Shown here: one piece after another, positions 38,560-46,769 of the stretch | How positions within the stretch are numbered: the first letter of the stretch is position 1 | How the letters are laid out: the number at the start of each line of letters is the position of its first letter | Notes under the pieces: model-generated | Databases searched by the model: none | What the model was told of the DNA's origin: nothing | Seen by the model: only the letters and a program-made list of their open reading frames with translations | Program-made: the position numbers and the translations under genes | Source of the DNA: Flavobacterium luteolum | GTDB lineage: Bacteria > Bacteroidota > Bacteroidia > Flavobacteriales > Flavobacteriaceae | Assembly: GCF_027111275.1 (NCBI RefSeq) | Contig: NZ_CP114286.1 | Location: forward strand, 4,264,501 to 4,328,500 | DNA length: 64,000 nt | Reading direction: 5' to 3'

Positions 38560-39306
38560 TTACTTCCAATGCAATTCCAAAGCAAAGCACGTTTTTTCGC
38601 CTTTTGTAATGCTGAATGTTGCTGTTGTATGATCGTCGTCTTCGCTTTCGTGAATAACAACATTATCTTGCAGTGAAAGTTCTTTCATGAAATTCATTTC
38701 GAAGCTTTTTACTTCTTGTTTCATGATTCTTTTTGGATCAACATGATCCAAACACCATTCCAGATATTTTACGTTATTTACATGATTTACAATATCTAAA
38801 TCGGATAGATATACTGTTTTTTCGAAAACGGCTTCTTTTTCGTGATTGATGTTTATTTTAGAAAAACCTTCTTCCGTTGCTCTGTTTTCTGGGAATAATT
38901 CGAAATGTTCAAAAGGCAGTGCTAGAGCTTCTGGCCGACGTGCTTTTGTATTGAAAACTGCCCAATAGGTTTCGCAACCTACTATTTTTTTTCCGTTTAC
39001 ATACATTTCCAATGCACGAACAGAACGTGAGTTTTCTAGGCTATTAATCCACGTTTTTACGGTAACAACGTCTTGCCATTTTGGTAATGCCGTAATTTCA
39101 ACACGCATTCGGCTTAAAACCCATGCTTGATCAAATTCCTGCATGTCATAAAAGCTGATTCCGCCAACTTCTGAATGTGCAGCTGCGGTTAATTGTAAAA
39201 TATTACACAAATCGGTATATTTTAAAAAACCTGTAGGCGTACATTGTGTAAAATTGATTTCCCAGTCTTTGCTTAAAACTGATGTGAAATTGGGAGATAT
39301 TGGCAT
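38560..39306 (-). CDS. Acyl-ACP thioesterase
   Basis: This 248-residue enzyme is a double hot-dog fold thioesterase that frees fatty acids from acyl carrier protein. Seen: the first hot-dog (GFLKYTDLCNILQLTAAAHSE, then DQAWVLSRMRVEI, the typical W-x-L-x-R strand) and the second (VYLSDLDIVNHVNNVKYLEWCLD, with the catalytic Asn/His region). Length fits bacterial acyl-ACP thioesterases. It sits 15 bp downstream of miaA on the same strand. Confidence 0.92.
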   Translation of the reverse strand: MPISPNFTSVLSKDWEINFTQCTPTGFLKYTDLCNILQLTAAAHSEVGGISFYDMQEFDQAWVLSRMRVEITALPKWQDVVTVKTWINSLENSRSVRALEMYVNGKKIVGCETYWAVFNTKARRPEALALPFEHFELFPENRATEEGFSKININHEKEAVFEKTVYLSDLDIVNHVNNVKYLEWCLDHVDPKRIMKQEVKSFEMNFMKELSLQDNVVIHESEDDDHTTATFSITKGEKTCFALELHWK

Positions 39307-39312
39307 TGTAAA

Positions 39313-39347
39313 TTTTAGATTTTAGATTAATGATTTTAGATTTTCTT
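39313..39347. repeat. 7-nt word array at the miaA 3' end
   Basis: Five 7-nt words in register (TTTTAGA, TTTTAGA, TTAATGA, TTTTAGA, TTTTCTT) fill the gap between the thioesterase and miaA genes and run into the last eight codons of miaA. Confidence 0.8.
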
Positions 39348-40251
39348 CGATGTAATGAATAATCTCATTTCTGTCAGTCGAATAATCAAACCATTTGGTG
39401 TTTTCGTTTCGTTTGAACCACGTTAATTGTCTTTTTGAGAATCTTCGTGTGTTTTTTTTGATTTCTTCTATTGCAAAAGGCAAAGTGAATTCTCCGTCAA
39501 AATAACTAAATAATTCTCTATAACCGACCGTTTGAAGCGCATTTAACGCTTTGTTAGGATAAAGTGCTTCGGCTTCTTTTAATAATCCTTCGTTCATCAT
39601 GATATCAACACGCTGGTTGATTCTGCTGTAAATGATTTCTCTGTCGGCATCTAAACCAATTAAAATAGGAGTGAAGTCTCGATTGTTTTTCTTTAAATTT
39701 AAGAAAGAAGAATAAGGTTTTTGAGCTCCAAGACACACTTCTACAAAACGCATCATTCGTTGTGGATTTTGTAAAGTCTGCGGATTTTCTACAGTTATTT
39801 TTTGATAATATTCTGGATCTAAATTTTTGAGTTGCTCCTGAAGATATTCGATTCCGAGTTTTTCGTAGTTTAAATTTACTTCTTGTCGAACTTTTGGATC
39901 AATTTCTGGAAATTCGTCAAAACCTTTTAAAATGGCATCAACATATAAACCTGATCCGCCAATAAGGATAACGAAATCATTGGTCTGGAATAATTCTTCA
40001 ATCTTAGCTAAAGCTTCTTTCTCGTAGTCACCAACGGTGTAGCTTTCAAAAATAGATTTATTTTGAATGAAATGATGTTTGGCAGATTTTAGTTCTTCCT
40101 GACTTGGGACTGCGGTTCCGATAGTCATTTCTTTGAAAAATTGACGGCTGTCGCATGATACAATCTCACATTTAAAATGTTGTGCCAAAGCAATACTTAA
40201 GGCTGTTTTGCCTATAGCTGTTGGTCCGACAATGGTAATTAAGTATTTCAT
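39322..40251 (-). CDS. miaA: tRNA dimethylallyltransferase
   Basis: This 309-residue enzyme adds a dimethylallyl group to A37 of tRNAs that read UNN codons. Seen: P-loop VGPTAIGKTALS, the DSRQF motif in EIVSCDSRQFFKEM, GGSGLYVDAILKG, and FKRNENTKWFDY near the end. ATG 40251 was chosen over 40326 because the P-loop domain starts there and the upstream extension is low in coding quality. The last residues (ENLKSLI) are encoded by a 7-nt word array. Confidence 0.95.
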   Translation of the reverse strand: MKYLITIVGPTAIGKTALSIALAQHFKCEIVSCDSRQFFKEMTIGTAVPSQEELKSAKHHFIQNKSIFESYTVGDYEKEALAKIEELFQTNDFVILIGGSGLYVDAILKGFDEFPEIDPKVRQEVNLNYEKLGIEYLQEQLKNLDPEYYQKITVENPQTLQNPQRMMRFVEVCLGAQKPYSSFLNLKKNNRDFTPILIGLDADREIIYSRINQRVDIMMNEGLLKEAEALYPNKALNALQTVGYRELFSYFDGEFTLPFAIEEIKKNTRRFSKRQLTWFKRNENTKWFDYSTDRNEIIHYIEENLKSLI

Positions 40252-40403
40252 AATTTTTAGCCCAGATGGAAATGGAAACCCCGGACTTATATTTGTTGAA
40301 TTTTTTTGGTGTAAAAGAGCGACCAACGGAAGCTCCTTTTATGCCTTAAAAAATTACAAATATAAGGAGGAGTTGGAATGTACAGCTGGATTAGCTTCTA
40401 TAA

Positions 40404-41243
40404 TTAATTATTTGGCAATTCGGTTCCGCATTCGTAGCAATATTTTGCGTTATCGAAATGGACTTGAGATTGACAATTTCTACATGTTTTTTTTGTGCCT
40501 ACAAAACTACCTTTCAGACTGCTTTTTGCAAATTCGGCGGTTACAATTCCGGTTGGAACGGCGATGATTCCGTAACCTAAAATCATAACAAAAGCGGCTA
40601 TAAATTGTCCAAGCGGCGTTTGTGGCGAAATATCCCCATAACCGACCGTTGTAAGCGTAACAATTGTCCAGTAGATTCCCATTGGAATACTGGTAAATCC
40701 AGATTCTCTGCCTTCAACCAGATACATGATTGTACCGATAATTACGGTGCTGATTAAGACAAAATAAATAAAAACCAGAATTTTTTCTTTGCTGGCTTCG
40801 ATGGCTTCTTTTAGTTGCAGGGATTGATGATTGATTTGCGGAATATGCAGAATCTTGAATAATCGGAGAAAACGCAACGCTCTTACGATTGATAAAATAC
40901 TCGCGCCAGGAAAAAAAATCGACAAATACATAGGTAAGACGGCAAGCAAATCGATGATTCCGTAAAAGCTGAAAATGTATTTGACTGGTTTTTGGATTGA
41001 AATAATTCTTAGTACATATTCGATGGTAAAGAATATGGTAATTATCCATTCACAGACTAATAATTGTTCGTGATATTTAGAACTTACGCCTTCAACAGTA
41101 TCAAGCATTATTAAAAGCACGCTCAATAAGATTAAACCTAGCAATACTAAATCGAACATTCGTCCTAAGATGGTATTGGTGCCATATAGAACGATTTTGA
41201 CTTTTTCTCTGAAGATTTCGTATTGTGATTTTGTCTTTTTCAT
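40404..41243 (-). CDS. Voltage-gated-type potassium channel with zinc-ribbon tail
   Basis: This 279-residue six-helix channel has an S4-like charged helix (SIVRALRFLRLFKILHI), a pore loop with the K+ selectivity filter TLTTVGYGD, and a final helix. After S6 there is a four-cysteine ribbon at the C-terminus (CRNCQ, then CYECGTEL), which is unusual as a channel tail. ATG 41243 was preferred over 41261. It follows the DnaQ/GIY-YIG gene by 30 bp on the same strand. Likely cytoplasmic-membrane ion transport; ribbon role unknown. Confidence 0.92.
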   Translation of the reverse strand: MKKTKSQYEIFREKVKIVLYGTNTILGRMFDLVLLGLILLSVLLIMLDTVEGVSSKYHEQLLVCEWIITIFFTIEYVLRIISIQKPVKYIFSFYGIIDLLAVLPMYLSIFFPGASILSIVRALRFLRLFKILHIPQINHQSLQLKEAIEASKEKILVFIYFVLISTVIIGTIMYLVEGRESGFTSIPMGIYWTIVTLTTVGYGDISPQTPLGQFIAAFVMILGYGIIAVPTGIVTAEFAKSSLKGSFVGTKKTCRNCQSQVHFDNAKYCYECGTELPNN

Positions 41244-41273
41244 ATCCTTAAAGATAATCAAAGTTTTGTTTTG

Positions 41274-42635
41274 TTAAAATTGAAGTATTTTTAATGACTT
41301 GCTTTTGCGGATATAACTCTGAATGATATTTTTTACGTCGCGATTATGCTGCATTGGAACCAGAATATTTTTTAAGATCTCGATATTCGTAATTTGATAA
41401 TTAAGATCGTAATACGCGTAACCTTTGTATATTCCGTTTTCAATTAGAATTGCACTTCGTTCGTTTACATTTCTACCTCTGTCTATCAATACCATGCTTT
41501 TGTTTTCAAAGCTGTTTTCTGAAATGAATTGCTGTACTCTTAAATTGTAAATTTCTGGAGTAACTTCGCCAATGCAGGCGCCGTCGCATTCTTTGATTTT
41601 ATATTGAAAACACTCTTTTTTGGTTTGATATAAACCTGTAAGTTTTTGGCACAAATGGTATTTTGACGTAAATCTGAAAAGTGCATTTTTTCCTTCTTGT
41701 AACGAAGCAAAAGAGGTAATTTCTTTTTTACGTCCGTCAGCTTTTTCCAATCTTAAGTTGATGTAACCGTCTGAATCTTTTTCGGCATATAAAGCTATTG
41801 GAAATACAGATTTTTTCTGCGAACGATTGTATCGCGGACGATTAACTTTTACTTCCTGGCTTTCTTTTAAAAGTGCGATTAATTCGCTTCCGGTTTCGTC
41901 ATACGTTATGGTAAAAACTTCTGCCTGGATTCTTTTGCTTTTGGTTGTAATTCCGGTAAAATGCTGATTGACTCTTTTTTTGATATTTTGGCTTTTGCCA
42001 ATGTAAATTAAAGTGCCGCTTTCGTTATAGATATAATAAACGCCAGTTTTTGTTGGCATTTGGCTGAGAATGTCTAAAAATTTTGGAGAAATCCCTTTTT
42101 CGACTTCCAGTTTTATAAAATCTTTTATGATTGTTTTTTCGACATCTTTTTCCAAAAGCATTTTAAAAAGCTTGGTTGTAGCCATAGCATCTCCGCTGGC
42201 ACGATGTCTATCAGCCATCGGAATTCCAAGTGCACGGACTAGTTTTCCTAAACTGTATGAAGGTTGTTCTGGAATTAGTTTTTTGGCTAATTCAACTGTA
42301 CAAAGTGTTTTAGCTTCAAAATCGTAACCTAAACGACGAAATTCAGTTCTAAGGATTCTATAATCGAAAGAAGCGTTGTGAGCAACAATAACGCAATCTG
42401 AAGTAATTTCGATAATGCGTTTTGCAACTTCATAAAATTTAGGAGCTGACTGCAACATAGCGTTATTGATTCCAGTAAGTTTTACAACGAAAGGCTGGAT
42501 TGGAATTTCAGGATTGACAAGGCTGATGAATTGATCGACTACTTCATGACCATCAAATTTATAGATGGCGATTTCGGTAATTCCCTCTTCATTAAACTGT
42601 CCTCCAGTTGTTTCTATGTCTAATATTGCGTACAA
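41274..42635 (-). CDS. DnaQ-type exonuclease fused to GIY-YIG/UvrC-like nuclease domain
   Basis: This 453-residue protein has an epsilon-type 3'-5' exonuclease (residues about 1-165) with ExoI LDIETTG (D6, E8), ExoII AHNASFDYRI and ExoIII RHRASGDAMA. A GIY-YIG domain (GVYYIYNESGTLIYIGKS, from about 197) and a C-terminal region related to UvrC/Cho follow (CQKLTGLYQTKKECFQYKI). Such fusions are known and are thought to act in DNA repair, making and trimming incisions. It is followed by the ion-channel gene. Confidence 0.9.
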   Translation of the reverse strand: MYAILDIETTGGQFNEEGITEIAIYKFDGHEVVDQFISLVNPEIPIQPFVVKLTGINNAMLQSAPKFYEVAKRIIEITSDCVIVAHNASFDYRILRTEFRRLGYDFEAKTLCTVELAKKLIPEQPSYSLGKLVRALGIPMADRHRASGDAMATTKLFKMLLEKDVEKTIIKDFIKLEVEKGISPKFLDILSQMPTKTGVYYIYNESGTLIYIGKSQNIKKRVNQHFTGITTKSKRIQAEVFTITYDETGSELIALLKESQEVKVNRPRYNRSQKKSVFPIALYAEKDSDGYINLRLEKADGRKKEITSFASLQEGKNALFRFTSKYHLCQKLTGLYQTKKECFQYKIKECDGACIGEVTPEIYNLRVQQFISENSFENKSMVLIDRGRNVNERSAILIENGIYKGYAYYDLNYQITNIEILKNILVPMQHNRDVKNIIQSYIRKSKSLKILQF

Positions 42636-42641
42636 ATTATG

Positions 42642-42695
42642 TGTTCAGTGTTCAGTTTCGATTATTATCGAAATTAGTGTTCAGTTTTTCTACGT
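42642..42695. repeat. Short word array upstream of the DnaQ/GIY-YIG gene
   Basis: TGTTCAG occurs twice head to tail (42642-42655), followed by a 7-bp hairpin (TTTCGAT / ATCGAAA) and a further TGTTCAG. It lies in the 86-bp gap between the exonuclease and YggS genes. Confidence 0.6.
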
Positions 42696-42721
42696 ACTGC
42701 AGTGCGCCTTTACAACAGTTA

Positions 42722-43381
42722 TTAACGTCTGCCAAAAATGCTGCTTCCAATGCGTACCATTGTGCTTCCGCATTCTATTGCCAATTGATAATCTCCAGAC
42801 ATTCCCATTGATATCGTGTTTAGGCTGCAGTTTTCAGTTTTCAGATTTTTTATCGAATCAAAAATCGATTTTAAATGTGTAAATTCTTTTTTTATTTGAT
42901 TTTGATCTTCTGTGAATGTTGCCATTCCCATTAAACCTAAGATACGAATATTTTTTAACTCTTTAAACTCCACAGAAGTTAAAAGTTCATTTAATTCGTT
43001 TTCGTCTAAGCCAAATTTAGATTCTTCTTCAGCAATATAAATTTGAAGAAGACAATCTATTGTTCTATTGTTTTTTACAGCTTGTTTGTTAATTTCTTGC
43101 AATAATTTCAAGCTATCAACCCCGTGAATCAAATTGACATATGGCGCCATAAATTTGACTTTATTCGACTGAACATGACCAATCATATGCCATTGGATGT
43201 CTTTTGGCATTTGTTCCCATTTTTCAGTCATTTCCTGAATTTTGTTTTCTCCAAAAATGCGCTGTCCAGCTTCGTAAGCCTGCATCAAGTCTGAAACAGG
43301 TTTAGTTTTTGAAACGGCAACAAGAGTTACGTGTTCAGGTAAAGTTGCTTTAATTGTATTTAAATTCGATGCGATTGACAT
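42722..43381 (-). CDS. YggS-family PLP-homeostasis protein
   Basis: This 219-residue protein binds pyridoxal phosphate without enzymatic activity and keeps PLP and amino-acid pools balanced. Seen: the PLP lysine in TLVAVSKTKPV, GENKIQE, WHMIGHVQSNKVK, and SMGMSGDYQLAIECGSTMVRIGSSIFG at the end. Length fits. A stretch coding LKTENCSLNT just before SMGMSGD is made of a CTGAAAA-like repeat and looks like an expansion. The start overlaps the upstream gene by 22 bp. Confidence 0.93.
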   Translation of the reverse strand: MSIASNLNTIKATLPEHVTLVAVSKTKPVSDLMQAYEAGQRIFGENKIQEMTEKWEQMPKDIQWHMIGHVQSNKVKFMAPYVNLIHGVDSLKLLQEINKQAVKNNRTIDCLLQIYIAEEESKFGLDENELNELLTSVEFKELKNIRILGLMGMATFTEDQNQIKKEFTHLKSIFDSIKNLKTENCSLNTISMGMSGDYQLAIECGSTMVRIGSSIFGRR

Positions 43382-43902
43382 TTTTCTATTTTTTCCTGGG
43401 TTCTCATTATGTCTAACTTTTCGTCAATTATAATTTTTTCTCCTTTGTATGTTTTAAATTCATTAAACATTTTGAGAATTTGTTCGTCTGAAAATGTTTG
43501 AAATGAATTTACAATGTAACTTTTTTTTCCGTTTTTTAATTTTAAATAAAAGGTAGTGCTACACAAACCTCCACGAGTTGACTTGCATTTTGCCTCAATT
43601 TTTGTTTCTTTTAAGGAAACTGACTTTTTCCATTTTGTATTAAAGTCTTCACCTTCTAATATTATCTTGTTTTCATCAATGGTAACTAAATTGATAATGC
43701 TTTTGAATGAATTTATAGCTAATACAATGCATAATATCAAAAGAGCTAATTCAAGAAAATATGCGTAATATCTTAGATCTTTGTCCTCAAAAAATCGAGA
43801 AATTACAAATGAATAAATTATAAATACAAGTAAGAAAGCAAAAGGTCTTTCGCTTAAAATTCTAGCTTTTAATTTTTTATGTTTTCCCTCAAATGTAATC
43901 AT
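43360..43902 (-). CDS. Membrane protein of unknown function
   Basis: This 180-residue protein has two hydrophobic helices (about residues 20-40 and 48-68) and then a soluble domain of about 100 residues rich in Lys and beta strands (ITLEGEDFN-like, FYLKLKNGKKSYIVNSF), resembling a PH-like membrane-associated fold; this is only a pattern guess. It overlaps yggS by 22 bp. No enzyme motif is seen. The function is unknown. Confidence 0.75.
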   Translation of the reverse strand: MITFEGKHKKLKARILSERPFAFLLVFIIYSFVISRFFEDKDLRYYAYFLELALLILCIVLAINSFKSIINLVTIDENKIILEGEDFNTKWKKSVSLKETKIEAKCKSTRGGLCSTTFYLKLKNGKKSYIVNSFQTFSDEQILKMFNEFKTYKGEKIIIDEKLDIMRTQEKIEKCQSHRI

Positions 43903-43942
43903 ATCTTAGACGAAAAGTAAGCTTACTTTTGAAATGGAAATA

Positions 43943-44830
43943 CTAGATAAACTGCTTCGAAATTTTCTCTGCTTTTTTGCTTTCGCTATAATCGTAAAAA
44001 CCTTCTCCAGATTTAACTCCTAGTTTTCCGGCTCTAACCATATTTACTAAAAGCGGGCAAGGAGCATATTTAGGATTTTTGAATCCGTCGTACATTACAT
44101 TTAGAATGGCAAGACAAACATCAAGACCAATAAAATCGGCTAATTGAAGCGGTCCCATTGGATGTCCCATTCCTAATTTCATTACCGTATCGATTTCGTA
44201 AACTCCGGCAACTTTATTGTATAGCGTTTCGATTGCTTCGTTTAGCATAGGCATTAAAATTCTGTTTGCAACGAAACCTGGATAATCGTTTACTTCAACA
44301 GGAACTTTACCTAATTTTTCAGATAAAGTCATGATGATTTTAGTTACTTCATCACTTGTATTGTATCCACGGATGATTTCTACCAATTTCATAATCGGCA
44401 CTGGATTCATAAAATGCATCCCGATAACACGCTCTGGATGTGCTACAACAGCTCCGATTTGTGTAATAGAAATAGAAGAAGTATTGGTTGCTAAAATCGT
44501 ATTGTGTGAACAATATTCATTCAATTGTTTGAAGATGTTCAGTTTTAATTCAACGTTTTCAGTAGCTGCTTCAACAACAAGATCGACACCTACAACACCG
44601 TCTTTAATATCAGTATAAGTAATAATATTAGTTATAGTTTTGGTGACGTCTTCTTGAGTTATTGTGCCTTTAGATAACATACGATCCAAATTGGCAGCAA
44701 TAGTTGCCATTCCTTTATCTAAAGATTTTTCAGAAACATCGATTAATTTTACGGTAAATCCGCTTTGTGCAAAGGTATGAGCAATTCCGTTACCCATTGT
44801 TCCTGCTCCAATTACAGCTATTGTTTTCAT
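43943..44830 (-). CDS. 3-hydroxyacyl-CoA (3-hydroxybutyryl-CoA) dehydrogenase
   Basis: This 295-residue NAD-dependent enzyme has a Rossmann fold (VIGAGTMGNGIAHTFAQSG), catalytic His in GMHFMNPVP, and the family blocks VEVNDYPGFVANRILMPMLNEA and DTVMKLGMGHPMGPLQLADFIGLD. It oxidises 3-hydroxyacyl-CoA in beta-oxidation or butyrate-type metabolism. The single-domain length of about 290 fits Hbd/PaaH types. The preceding gap carries a palindromic repeat. Confidence 0.94.
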   Translation of the reverse strand: MKTIAVIGAGTMGNGIAHTFAQSGFTVKLIDVSEKSLDKGMATIAANLDRMLSKGTITQEDVTKTITNIITYTDIKDGVVGVDLVVEAATENVELKLNIFKQLNEYCSHNTILATNTSSISITQIGAVVAHPERVIGMHFMNPVPIMKLVEIIRGYNTSDEVTKIIMTLSEKLGKVPVEVNDYPGFVANRILMPMLNEAIETLYNKVAGVYEIDTVMKLGMGHPMGPLQLADFIGLDVCLAILNVMYDGFKNPKYAPCPLLVNMVRAGKLGVKSGEGFYDYSESKKAEKISKQFI

Positions 44831-44857
44831 TTTGCGCTAGATATTTTTTTATGATTT

Positions 44858-44895
44858 AGCCACGAATTCACCAAATAATTCGTGAATTCGTGGCT
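44858..44895. repeat. GCCACGAATTCAC palindromic repeat
   Basis: A 13-bp stem (AGCCACGAATTCA / TGAATTCGTGGCT) around a 12-nt loop lies in the 86-bp gap between two minus-strand genes. T-run-like sequence follows only on the plus strand, so it is a poor terminator for its own genes. The same ends recur at 63436-63565. It is probably a dispersed Flavobacterium repeat. Confidence 0.75.
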
Positions 44896-44916
44896 ATTTA
44901 TTTTGTTTTTTTTTAA

Positions 44917-45882
44917 CTATTTATTGAAACAATCAATAATTTGATACGCTACACGTAATGCGTCTGTTGCTTGTTCAAGTGTTACAACTGGAGTTGTATT
45001 GTTGTTTATTGCATCTGCAAACGAATTTAATTCATCTAAGATTGCATTATTTTGCTCAACATCTGGATTAGTGAAATAAATTTGTTTTTTAACTCCTTCA
45101 GCATTTTGAAGAATCATATCAAAATCTCCTGGAACTTCTGGGGCATCTTTCATACGAACCACTTCACATTTTTTTTCTAAAAAGTCAACAGAAATATAAG
45201 CGTCTTTTTGAAAGAAACGTGATTTGCGCATGTTTTTCAAAGAAATTCTACTTGCAGTTAAATTGGCAACACAGCCATTTTCAAATTCAATTCTAGCATT
45301 GGCAATATCTGGAGTATCACTAATTACAGATACACCGCTTGCATGAATATCTTTTACTTTTGAATTAACAACGCTTAAAATAGCATCAATATCATGAATC
45401 ATTAAATCTAAAACCACAGGAACATCTGTACCACGCGGATTAAATTCTGCCAAACGATGCGTTTCTATAAACATCGGATTTTCGATCATATTTTTCGTAG
45501 CAATAAAAGCGGGATTAAAACGCTCTACGTGACCTACTTGCCCTTTTACATTGTATTCATTTGCTAAAGCGATAATTTCTTCGGCTTCTTCTACAGTGTT
45601 TGCGATTGGTTTTTCAATAAAGATATGTTTTCCTGATTTTATGGCAACTTTAGCACATTTATAGTGTGAGAGAGTTGGAGTTACAATATCAATCACGTCG
45701 ACAGCGTGAATGAGTTTTGCAATTGTACTGAAGTTTTTGTAGCCAAACTCTTTTGAGATTTTTTCGGCATTTTCTTGATTTTCGTCGTAAAATCCAACTA
45801 ATTCGTATTTGTCAGATTGTTGTAATAAGCGTAAATGTATTTTACCAAGATGACCAGCACCTAAAACTCCTACTTTTAACAT
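44917..45882 (-). CDS. Gfo/Idh/MocA-family oxidoreductase
   Basis: This is a 321-residue NAD(P)-dependent oxidoreductase. The N-terminal Rossmann fold shows GVLGAGHLGKIHLRLLQ and the conserved EKPIA of the family (IFIEKPIANTVEEAEEII); GQVGHVERFNPAF follows, then a C-terminal beta-sheet domain. The usual substrates are sugars or their acids, but specificity cannot be read from the sequence. It stands alone, divergent from pcm. Confidence 0.9.
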   Translation of the reverse strand: MLKVGVLGAGHLGKIHLRLLQQSDKYELVGFYDENQENAEKISKEFGYKNFSTIAKLIHAVDVIDIVTPTLSHYKCAKVAIKSGKHIFIEKPIANTVEEAEEIIALANEYNVKGQVGHVERFNPAFIATKNMIENPMFIETHRLAEFNPRGTDVPVVLDLMIHDIDAILSVVNSKVKDIHASGVSVISDTPDIANARIEFENGCVANLTASRISLKNMRKSRFFQKDAYISVDFLEKKCEVVRMKDAPEVPGDFDMILQNAEGVKKQIYFTNPDVEQNNAILDELNSFADAINNNTTPVVTLEQATDALRVAYQIIDCFNK

Positions 45883-45988
45883 GAGAATGTATTTTAAACA
45901 AAAATATAATTTATTTGTTTACTGTGAAAATGAATTTAGTGAATTGTGTGTTGTAAATAGCGAATTGTAAATTATCATACGTGTTTTT

Positions 45989-46016
45989 TGACTTTCAACT
46001 TTTGACTTTCGACTGT
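45989..46016. repeat. 7-nt word array upstream of pcm
   Basis: Four words in strict register (TGACTTT, CAACTTT, TGACTTT, CGACTGT) lie just upstream of the pcm promoter. Confidence 0.75.
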
Positions 46017-46042
46017 ATTAATTTATTATTTAAAAATCAATA

Positions 46043-46072
46043 TTTGAAATCCTGTTTTGTTTCTTATTTTTG
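46043..46072 (+). promoter_or_regulatory. pcm promoter
   Basis: TTTG (46043-46046), 18-nt spacer, TATTTTTG (46065-46072) is a full consensus promoter. The predicted start near 46078 lies inside the longest open frame, which rules out the upstream ATG at 45981 as the protein start. Confidence 0.8.
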
Positions 46073-46094
46073 CGAAAATAAAACCTACCTAATT

Positions 46095-46736
46095 TTGAAA
46101 GATACTGCCAAACATCAAGGACTTCGTAATCAATTAGTAACTACTTTAGAGCAGAAAGGAATTACTGATAAAGCGGTGCTGGATGCGATAAAAAAAATCC
46201 CGAGACACCTTTTTTTAAATTCAAGTTTTGAAGATTATGCTTATCAAGACAAGGCTTTTCCTATTGGAGCAGGACAAACTATTTCGCAGCCATACACAGT
46301 TGCTTTTCAATCGCAATTGTTGGAAGTAAAAAGAGATCATAAAGTTCTTGAAATCGGGACCGGTTCTGGTTATCAGACTGCTGTTTTGTTTATGCTTGGG
46401 GCTAAAGTATATACTGTTGAAAGACAAAGTGAATTGTTTAAAAAAACGTCAAACTTATTTCCAAAATTAAATATTCGCCCTAAGCACGTTACATTTGGAG
46501 ATGGATATAAAGGATTGCCAAATTTTGCGCCATTTGACAGTATTATAGTTACAGCGGGTGCGCCTTTTATTCCACAGCCTTTAATGGCACAATTGAAAAT
46601 AGGAGGTAGATTGGTTATTCCGTTAGGAGAAGATATCCAGATTATGACTTTATTGATTAGAAAGAACGAAACTCAATTTGAAAAACATGAGTTTGGAGAA
46701 TTTAGATTTGTTCCTCTATTAGAAGATAAAAATTAA
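46095..46736 (+). CDS. pcm: Protein-L-isoaspartate O-methyltransferase
   Basis: This 213-residue enzyme methylates isoaspartyl residues to start their repair. Seen: the family N-terminus AKHQGLRNQLV, MPRHLF-like PRHLFLNSSF, YAYQDKAFPIGAGQTISQPYTVA, and the SAM motif VLEIGTGSGYQTAVL. The start was set at TTG 46095 (KDTAKHQ), because the open frame upstream contains a consensus promoter and a word array and would add 38 atypical residues. This gives the usual family length. A terminator follows. Confidence 0.92.
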   Translation: MKDTAKHQGLRNQLVTTLEQKGITDKAVLDAIKKIPRHLFLNSSFEDYAYQDKAFPIGAGQTISQPYTVAFQSQLLEVKRDHKVLEIGTGSGYQTAVLFMLGAKVYTVERQSELFKKTSNLFPKLNIRPKHVTFGDGYKGLPNFAPFDSIIVTAGAPFIPQPLMAQLKIGGRLVIPLGEDIQIMTLLIRKNETQFEKHEFGEFRFVPLLEDKN

Positions 46737-46740
46737 TAAG

Positions 46741-46769
46741 AAAGCCCAGTTTTAGCTGGGCTTTTTTTA
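46741..46769 (+). terminator. Terminator after pcm
   Basis: A 9-bp stem (AAAGCCCAG / CTGGGCTTT) with a 6-nt loop is followed by TTTTATTG. It also sits at the end of the convergent Fic gene but its T-run suits the plus strand. Confidence 0.85.

Noticed and set aside
38279..38676. Overlapping ORFs on both strands around 38.4-38.6 kb
   Set aside because: They are created by the 40-bp inverted repeat and the end of the thioesterase gene.
40268..40403. Upstream in-frame extension of miaA and a plus-strand ORF
   Set aside because: The extension adds 25 residues before the P-loop, not found in the family; the plus-strand ORF is the shadow of the channel gene.
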